Origin: Thiohalobacter sp.
Lineage (GTDB): Bacteria; Pseudomonadota; Gammaproteobacteria; DSM-19610
Reading direction: 5' to 3'
Assembly: GCA_027010005.1 (NCBI GenBank)
Contig: JALVCM010000230.1
Location: 1 to 11,268 of the forward strand
DNA: 11,268 nucleotides
This document shows, in pieces, positions 6,310-11,268 of this stretch (position 1 is the first letter of the stretch; each line of letters starts with the position of its first letter). The notes under the pieces were generated by a model. That model had not been told where the DNA came from and searched no databases. It saw only the letters and a program-made list of their open reading frames with translations. The position numbers were made by a program, and so were the translations under genes.

Positions 6310-6672
6310 TCAGGCATCGGGACGGAAGGCATCCTTCAGCCAGCGTATTGCAGGCTTGTCCGCTTCCCCTTCGAGAGACACGATATCGAAGCGGGCGGCA
6401 TCGCTCCACGCCTGATGGCAGAGCATATAATACTGTGCGCAGTGTATGATGCGCACCTGTTTGCTTCTGACGACAGTTTCGGCCGCGTGCCCGTAACGTG
6501 TCTGCCGTCGGTAACGCACTTCCACGAACACCAGTATGTCCCGGTCCCGCATGACGAGGTCGATTTCACCGCCCCGGCAATGAAAGTTACGACTGACCAG
6601 CGTCAGTCCCTGGTTTTCGAGGTAATTACAGGCCAGGGCTTCGGCCCGGTCCCCTGTTTTTTTGCGATTCAT
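6310..6672 (-). CDS. yraN: YraN, UPF0102 family nuclease-fold protein
   Basis: The 120-residue protein carries the UPF0102 signature: GDRAEALACNYLENQG near the N-terminus, then RGGEIDLVMRD and VFVEVRYR. In this family the glutamate, aspartate and E-x-R/K positions form a restriction-endonuclease-like core; the cellular role is not settled. The final block (AARFDIVSLEG...IRWLKDAF) is also typical. ATG 6672 is chosen over longer in-frame options because GGAGGG lies 5 bases upstream and the protein then has the usual family length. The gene overlaps the end of lpoA by 47 bp, which suggests translational coupling, and it is followed closely by dolP, as part of the order known from E. coli. Confidence 0.93.
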   Translation of the reverse strand: MNRKKTGDRAEALACNYLENQGLTLVSRNFHCRGGEIDLVMRDRDILVFVEVRYRRQTRYGHAAETVVRSKQVRIIHCAQYYMLCHQAWSDAARFDIVSLEGEADKPAIRWLKDAFRPDA

Positions 6673-8617
6673 GGCGTCCCTCCATGGACACGGATGTTTC
6701 ACTGTGGGTGAGTTTCTGCGGTATGCCCCGGCGGAACTGCGCCCATTCCAGGGTACGGTGAAGCCGTTTGTGTTCATCCAGTGTCAGGACACCGGTGGCG
6801 CCCGGGTACTTGGCAAAACCGGGCATATTCAGGGTGCCCAGCCAGGGTGTGACCTGCCAGGCATCGTAACCCAGTGCAAATAATCGCTGAAAGCGTTTAC
6901 TGCGTACTGGCCAGACGCTGGCCAGCATCTGGCGCTTTTCGGCCCAGCGTCCGCCAGTGTCCAGCACCCAGGGAATATCACAGAACAACAGGCCGTCCAT
7001 GTCACGGTCCAGCCCGGGGTCGGATGTGGCGGCATACACGTGTGATGTGCTGTACACCGGCAGGTCGCCGGCATGGTGGAAGCGGAGTTGTGGCCGCAGT
7101 TGTCTGGCCTGTTGAGGAAAGCCAAGGATGAATACGGCTTCGACATCCTGGCGGCGGCGCGGTTCGTAGTTGAGCTTTTCACCGAGTAACCGTTGCAGGG
7201 CATTGTGTCGCCGCTTGCTGTCGTCGAGGTTGAGCGTTCGCTCGATCGGTTTTTTGAAGTCAGCTGTCCTGGGCGGGTAGTGGCCGGTTTCAAGCACTTC
7301 ACCACCCAGATCGCCAAAGGCGCTGGCAAAGGCGGTAAATACACGTTCGCCCCACGGGTTGTCGGGCACCAGTGAAACAACATACTGGTGGCCATCACTG
7401 AAGATACGTTGTGCCGCCTGGCGTGCTTCGTCCTCCGGTGCCAGGCCAAACTGGTAGAGTGGCAGGTCGTTCTCCGGTTCAGTGCTGATCTGGTTCAGGG
7501 CCATGACGGGAACCGGCAGCAAGCCGGATTGTGACAGCTGCTGGATGGATTCTTTCAGTAGCGGGCCGATGACAAAGTCTGCACCGTCATCCACCGCCTG
7601 CTGGTACACTGACCACAGCAGCATGGCATCCCCGCCGGTGTCATAAAAACGCAATGATGTCTCGACAGGTTGTTCCTCGTACCAGGCCGCGAGCATGCCA
7701 TCACGTAATGCGGCGGCCGACTCGCTGGCACGGCCACTGAACGGCAGCAGAACGGCAATGTGCTGCGGGCGCGCCGTGAGTTGTTCGAGTTGCCCGAGCA
7801 GGTCCGGCAGCAAGGCGCTTTCCGCCGCATGTCCCGGGTAGCGGTTGCGCCAGTTGGCCAGTTGCCGCATCCATTCCTGCCGGTCACCATGCGATTGCCG
7901 AGTAATCTGCAAGAGTTCCATCCAGCCGCTCAGCGGGTCGGGTGGCGGGCTGGTGCGCAGTTGTTCGAGTGCCTGGTCAGTGAGTGTGGAGAGTTGTTCC
8001 CAGATCCGGTACTGGTTTTCGAGTCGTTGTTGCGGGTCGTCGAGCAGGCCATCCAGCCAGATCAGCTGGCGGGCGGCTTCCAGTGCATTGCCACGCATGG
8101 CATAGGCCATGGCGCGCAGCTGGTAATAACGGTAGCCGTGGTCTGGCAGTAATTCCGGGTTATGGATGGCCTGCAGTTTCTGCAGGGCTGCTTCGCTGCG
8201 GCCCTCGGCAAGATCCAGCCGTACACTGAGCAGCAGATGCCGGATCTGTTGTGCGTCGTTCAGCGTGCGCGTGTCGATGCTGGCCAGCACCGGCTGGAGC
8301 TGGTCCCACAGTTCCCCTTGTTCCAGCAGGGCGGCCGCCTTGAGGCGCAGGGCGGGGCGCTGGTCAGGTGCCGCCGTGCGTGCGGCATCGAGGTATTGCC
8401 GGGCGGCGGTGAGGTAGTCTCCCTGCTCGACCCAGGACCGGACCCGGGCATCGATCCCCTGGTCAGAGGGCCTGACCGGTTGCACGGGGGAACCGCCGCA
8501 GCTGACAAGTCCCAGCAGCACCAGTGGAAGAAGCACGTATAATCTGGACACAAACACGAAGGGCGATACCTGTTTTGGTGAGCGCCTATTGTAAATGAGG
8601 TGGAAGCGGATGTGCAT
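6626..8617 (-). CDS. lpoA: LpoA, lipoprotein activator of PBP1A
   Basis: LpoA is an outer-membrane lipoprotein that reaches through the periplasm and stimulates the peptidoglycan synthase PBP1A. This copy has 663 residues, close to the E. coli length. The hydrophobic signal ends in lipobox LVSC (C40). An N-terminal helical, TPR-like region runs to about residue 280. A C-terminal domain resembling type-1 periplasmic binding proteins follows, starting near HIAVLLPFSG (286-295). The start is somewhat uncertain. ATG 8617 has a weak GGGA site and gives a long basic lead of about 24 residues. GTG codons at V21 or V23 would give a more usual short signal peptide but have no visible ribosome site. 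Divergent rsmI begins 39 bp away, and yraN overlaps the 3' end. Confidence 0.94.
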   Translation of the reverse strand: MHIRFHLIYNRRSPKQVSPFVFVSRLYVLLPLVLLGLVSCGGSPVQPVRPSDQGIDARVRSWVEQGDYLTAARQYLDAARTAAPDQRPALRLKAAALLEQGELWDQLQPVLASIDTRTLNDAQQIRHLLLSVRLDLAEGRSEAALQKLQAIHNPELLPDHGYRYYQLRAMAYAMRGNALEAARQLIWLDGLLDDPQQRLENQYRIWEQLSTLTDQALEQLRTSPPPDPLSGWMELLQITRQSHGDRQEWMRQLANWRNRYPGHAAESALLPDLLGQLEQLTARPQHIAVLLPFSGRASESAAALRDGMLAAWYEEQPVETSLRFYDTGGDAMLLWSVYQQAVDDGADFVIGPLLKESIQQLSQSGLLPVPVMALNQISTEPENDLPLYQFGLAPEDEARQAAQRIFSDGHQYVVSLVPDNPWGERVFTAFASAFGDLGGEVLETGHYPPRTADFKKPIERTLNLDDSKRRHNALQRLLGEKLNYEPRRRQDVEAVFILGFPQQARQLRPQLRFHHAGDLPVYSTSHVYAATSDPGLDRDMDGLLFCDIPWVLDTGGRWAEKRQMLASVWPVRSKRFQRLFALGYDAWQVTPWLGTLNMPGFAKYPGATGVLTLDEHKRLHRTLEWAQFRRGIPQKLTHSETSVSMEGRHESQKNRGPGRSPGL
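6678..6683 (-). promoter_or_regulatory. ribosome-binding site of yraN inside lpoA
   Basis: GGAGGG lies 5 nt before ATG 6672 and within the last codons of lpoA. This strong site decides the yraN start and shows that initiation occurs before the lpoA stop. Confidence 0.75.
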
Positions 8618-8656
8618 GTTCTTTTCCCGTCGCCGTTATGAGACGGATATGCAGTC

Positions 8657-9523
8657 ATGACGGTGCATGACCCGGAGATCGGGGGTGGCACCCTGTACGT
8701 GGTCGCCACACCGATCGGACACCTCGGCGATATCAGCGCGCGTGCCATTGAGGTACTCAAGCAGGTGGACCGGATTGCCGCCGAGGATACCCGCCACAGC
8801 GGCAGACTCCTGCAACATTATGCGATCCAGACACCCATGCTGGCGCTGCATGAGCACAATGAGCGCCAGGCGGCGCCGGCACTCATCGAACAGCTCCGGG
8901 CCGGTCAGTCGATTGCGCTGATTTCCGATGCGGGAACGCCCCTGATCAGTGACCCGGGTTTCAACCTGGTGAAACTGGCCCGTCAGGCCGGTGTGCGGGT
9001 GGTGCCGATCCCGGGGCCCAGTGCACTGGTCTGTGCCCTGTCCGCCGCCGGCCTGGCAACGGACCGTTTTGTGTTTGAGGGTTTTCTGCCGGCAAAGGCC
9101 ACGGCGCGGCACAACCGGCTGGCACAGCTGGCGCGTGAATCACGTACCCTGGTGTTCTACGAATCCAGCCACCGCATTGTGGATTGCCTCGCCGATATGG
9201 TTGAGGCGTTTGGCGCCTCGCGCCGTGCCGTGCTGGCGCGTGAACTGACCAAACAGTTCGAAACCATTCACCAGGATGAGCTGGGTGCATTGCAGCGCTG
9301 GGTGGAAGCCGACAGCAACCAGCAGAAAGGTGAGATCGTGGTGCTGGTGGAAGGCTGGTCGCAGCCCGATGATAACGTGCTCGATGCCGAAGCGGAGAGG
9401 GTATTGCAGATTCTTATGGAGGAGTTACCGGTCAGGACAGCGGCCAAGCTGGCAGCAAGACTGACCGGGCTGAACAAACGGGATTTGTATGAACGGGGTG
9501 TGGCACTTAAAAATAACGAGTGA
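8657..9523 (+). CDS. rsmI: RsmI, 16S rRNA (cytidine-1402-2'-O)-methyltransferase
   Basis: RsmI uses S-adenosylmethionine to methylate the ribose of C1402 in the ribosomal decoding centre. The 288-residue product has the tetrapyrrole-methylase fold blocks: ATPIGHLGD (17-25), AAEDTRHSGRLL, ISDAGTPLISDPG (starting at 89) and PIPGPSA (starting at 117). ELTKQFE and a C-terminal helical tail (RTAAKLAARLTGLNKRDLY) follow. The length is that of E. coli RsmI (YraL). ATG 8657 is used although its ribosome site is weak; no better start is seen. It is divergent from lpoA, as in E. coli, and converges on queG. Confidence 0.96.
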   Translation: MTVHDPEIGGGTLYVVATPIGHLGDISARAIEVLKQVDRIAAEDTRHSGRLLQHYAIQTPMLALHEHNERQAAPALIEQLRAGQSIALISDAGTPLISDPGFNLVKLARQAGVRVVPIPGPSALVCALSAAGLATDRFVFEGFLPAKATARHNRLAQLARESRTLVFYESSHRIVDCLADMVEAFGASRRAVLARELTKQFETIHQDELGALQRWVEADSNQQKGEIVVLVEGWSQPDDNVLDAEAERVLQILMEELPVRTAAKLAARLTGLNKRDLYERGVALKNNE

Positions 9524-9551
9524 GCGACTCTGGCGTAACAAAAACCCGCTT

Positions 9552-9633
9552 CGTCATTGCGAGCGTAGCGCGGCAATCTCCGTCAGTCTGGCGCAGGAGT
9601 TAAAGAGATTGCCGCGCTGCGCTCGTAATGACA
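9552..9633. repeat. long imperfect inverted repeat between rsmI and queG (possible terminator)
   Basis: Arms at 9552-9580 and 9605-9633 pair at 26 of 29 positions around a 24 nt centre. The centre contains GTCAGTCTGGCGCAGG, close to GTCATTCCGGCGCAGG in the repeat near 3216. The arms begin CGTCATTGCGAGCG, a word that I recall from short dispersed intergenic repeats in many proteobacteria. It begins 28 bp after the rsmI stop and ends 4 bp from the queG stop. Leftward it is followed by GCGGGTTTTTG (complement of 9539-9549), so it could terminate queG. Rightward there is no T-tract. Confidence 0.75.
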
Positions 9634-9637
9634 GGGG

Positions 9638-10744
9638 TCAGGGGATGCCGTCTCCCTGACCATGCTGCTGCAATGCCCATTGCACGTGTTCCTGCACCAG
9701 TTCCGATGGATGACTGCTGTGTGATCGCAGTGCTTCGATAACGTCCTCACTCCCCGGACTGTTCCCCAGTGCCACAGCAATATTGCGCAGCCAGCTGATA
9801 TGCCCGATGCGCCGGATTGCCGTACCTTCGGTATAGCGCAGGAATTCCACTTCATTCCATTTGAACAGATCGATCAGCGTACGGCTGTCGAGTCGGTGGC
9901 GCGGGGTGAAGTCACTCTCCTTGCTGGGTCGTGAGAAGCGGTTCCAGGGACAGATCAACTGGCAGTCGTCACAGCCGTAGATGCGGTTGCCGATACCCTT
10001 GCGCAGTTCCAGCGGGATGCTGCCGTGCAGTTCGATGGTCAGGTAGGAGATACAGCGTCGCGCATCCAGCCGGTAGGGTGCGATAATGGCCTGGGTCGGG
10101 CAAATGTCGATACAGGCCTGGCAACTGCCGCAATGGTTGTCCGCGGGATTATCGACCGGTAACGGCAGGTCAGTAAACAGTTCCCCGAGAAAGAACCATG
10201 AGCCTTCGCGGCGGTTGATCAGGTTGGTGTGTTTGCCGATCCAGCCCAGCCCGGCCTTTTGTGCAAGGGCCTTTTCCAGTACCGGTGCACTGTCGGTAAA
10301 GGCACGAAAGCCAAACGGGCCAACCTGTTCTGCAATATGGTCCGCGAGTTTCTGCAGACGCTTGCGCAATACCTTGTGGTAATCACGCCCGAGTGCGTAA
10401 CGCGAGACATAGGCGCGCGCGGGGTCATCCAGCACCTTGTCAGCCAGGTCGGCCTGGCCCGGCCAGTAGTCCATGCGTACGGAAATCACGCGCAGTGTCC
10501 CCGGCACCAGTTCCTGTGGCCGGCTGCGCTTGCTGTCGTGCGCCGCCATGTAGCGCATTTCACCGTGCAGATTTTCACCCAGCCAGCTCAACAGGTGGGC
10601 TTCGTCCTCGTCCAGGTTTGTATCGGTGATGCCGGTTTGCTGGAAGCCCAGTTCCTGTGCCCGGCACTTGATATCCCGCGCAAGCTGTGCGAAGTCGATC
10701 GTGTCGCGGCCGGGTGGCGTTGTGGATTTGGGTGAAAGCGTCAC
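9638..10744 (-). CDS. queG: QueG, epoxyqueuosine reductase
   Basis: QueG performs the last step of queuosine biosynthesis, reducing epoxyqueuosine in tRNA to queuosine with cobalamin and two 4Fe-4S clusters. The 368-residue product shows GFQQTGITDT near the N-terminus. FTDSAPVLEKALAQKAGLGWIG includes D151, which is at the position of the family's proposed catalytic aspartate. The ferredoxin-like cysteines are C205, C208, C211 and C215 (CGSCQACIDICP), then C231, C258, C261 and C265 (CDDCQLICPWN), so all eight ligands are present. A HEAT-like C-terminus follows. The start is GTG 10744, which has no clear ribosome site; no good alternative exists before the conserved region. It is divergent from nnr, as in E. 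coli (yjeS/yjeF). Confidence 0.96.
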   Translation of the reverse strand: MTLSPKSTTPPGRDTIDFAQLARDIKCRAQELGFQQTGITDTNLDEDEAHLLSWLGENLHGEMRYMAAHDSKRSRPQELVPGTLRVISVRMDYWPGQADLADKVLDDPARAYVSRYALGRDYHKVLRKRLQKLADHIAEQVGPFGFRAFTDSAPVLEKALAQKAGLGWIGKHTNLINRREGSWFFLGELFTDLPLPVDNPADNHCGSCQACIDICPTQAIIAPYRLDARRCISYLTIELHGSIPLELRKGIGNRIYGCDDCQLICPWNRFSRPSKESDFTPRHRLDSRTLIDLFKWNEVEFLRYTEGTAIRRIGHISWLRNIAVALGNSPGSEDVIEALRSHSSHPSELVQEHVQWALQQHGQGDGIP

Positions 10745-10787
10745 GGTGCGGTATGGTTTGCCAATGCCTCTCTGGAAAGGACATTGT

Positions 10788-11268
10788 ATGACGGAAACCG
10801 CTGCATTGCCGCTTTATACCGCGGCCGGGGTGCGCGAGCTGGACCGCCTTGTCATTGAGGGGGAGGGAATCCCCGGTTATACCCTGATGTGCCGGGCCGG
10901 GCAGGCGCTGTTCGACAGTATTGCCGCAAACTGGCCGGCCTGCAGGCGTATCAATATTCTGTGCGGTGCGGGTAACAACGCCGGCGACGGTTATGTGCTG
11001 GCGCGTCTGTGGCGTGAGGCAGGGCATACCGTCAGCGTGCAGTATCTTTATGAGCCGGCACAGCTCAAGTGGGATGCGGCAAAGGCCTACGCGGATTTTG
11101 CCGCGATGGGTGGTGAAGCGACAGCATTTGAAGGTGAACTGTGTATGGCGCCCCTGCAGGTGGATGCCCTGCTCGGCACCGGCCTGACGCGTGCCGTGGA
11201 AGGGCGCTGGCGACAGGCCATCGAATTACTGAACGGGCAGCCGGGACCGGTGCTGGCCGTCGACATTC
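10788..11268 (+). CDS. nnr: Nnr, NAD(P)H-hydrate epimerase/dehydratase (5' part only)
   Basis: 160 codons are visible before the right edge cuts the gene. They cover most of the N-terminal epimerase (YjeF_N) domain. LYTAAGVRELDRLVIEGEGI and LMCRAGQALF open it, then the phosphate-binding block GAGNNAGDGYVLARLW, VDALLGTGL and the start of VLAVDI. The epimerase interconverts R and S hydrates of NAD(P)H. In the bifunctional bacterial enzyme a C-terminal ADP-dependent dehydratase restores NAD(P)H; that part lies outside the window. ATG 10788 is chosen because AAAGG lies 7 bases upstream. An in-frame ATG at 10764 would add eight residues. The 43 bp gap to queG must hold both promoters or they lie inside coding sequence. 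Confidence 0.94.
   Translation, partial: MTETAALPLYTAAGVRELDRLVIEGEGIPGYTLMCRAGQALFDSIAANWPACRRINILCGAGNNAGDGYVLARLWREAGHTVSVQYLYEPAQLKWDAAKAYADFAAMGGEATAFEGELCMAPLQVDALLGTGLTRAVEGRWRQAIELLNGQPGPVLAVDI

Noticed and set aside
6276..6332. Longer dolP start at ATG 6332
   Set aside because: It places about 19 polar residues before the lipoprotein signal and overlaps yraN, while GGAG sits 6 nt before ATG 6275.
6673..6777. Longer yraN start at 6777
   Set aside because: The extra 35 residues do not resemble the family, and GGAGGG marks ATG 6672.
10764..10787. Upstream in-frame ATG for nnr at 10764
   Set aside because: It has no ribosome site of its own, and the clear AAAGG site lies between it and ATG 10788.

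Overview
The window looks like chromosomal DNA of a gammaproteobacterium, of moderately high G+C as judged by eye. The evidence is the lpoA-yraN-dolP block divergent from rsmI, and the head-to-head queG/nnr pair. Both arrangements are known from Escherichia coli, and LpoA is largely confined to Gammaproteobacteria. Genus and species cannot be told from this sequence. No tRNA, rRNA, insertion sequence, phage gene or CRISPR array is visible.

Left third (1-4284). Three genes look like lipid-assembly genes. A GNAT-fold acyltransferase runs leftward off the window edge (1-891, minus). Across a 473 bp, relatively AT-rich divergent intergenic region lies a fatty-acyl-AMP ligase / acyl-ACP synthetase-like gene (1365-3191, plus). 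It is followed by an extended-SDR NAD(P)-dependent epimerase/reductase (3343-4284, plus). This trio matches three of the five structural gene types reported for ceramide synthesis in Caulobacter crescentus: ceramide synthase of the GNAT type, acyl-ACP synthetase, and the CerR oxidoreductase. The other two, serine palmitoyltransferase and its dedicated acyl carrier protein, are not in the window and may lie beyond the left edge. This candidate bacterial sphingolipid locus is the most interesting content here, but its function is inferred from family resemblance and neighbourhood only. The divergent intergenic region holds a near-consensus CRP-type operator and several inverted repeats. An intrinsic terminator with inverted-repeat arms sits between the ligase and the reductase.

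Middle (4274-8617, minus). A compact leftward operon encodes LpoA (outer-membrane activator of the peptidoglycan synthase PBP1A), YraN (UPF0102, nuclease-like fold), DolP (two-BON-domain outer-membrane lipoprotein) and a soluble FAD-linked 2-hydroxyacid dehydrogenase of the GlcD/D-lactate dehydrogenase class. The diaA gene that E. coli carries between yraN and dolP is absent. The operon ends tail-to-tail with the SDR gene, overlapping it by 11 bp.

Right third (8657-11268). rsmI (16S rRNA C1402 2'-O-methyltransferase) runs rightward and converges on queG (epoxyqueuosine reductase, minus). A long imperfect inverted repeat lies between them. queG is divergent, by 43 bp, from the 5' part of nnr (NAD(P)H-hydrate repair), which is cut by the right edge.
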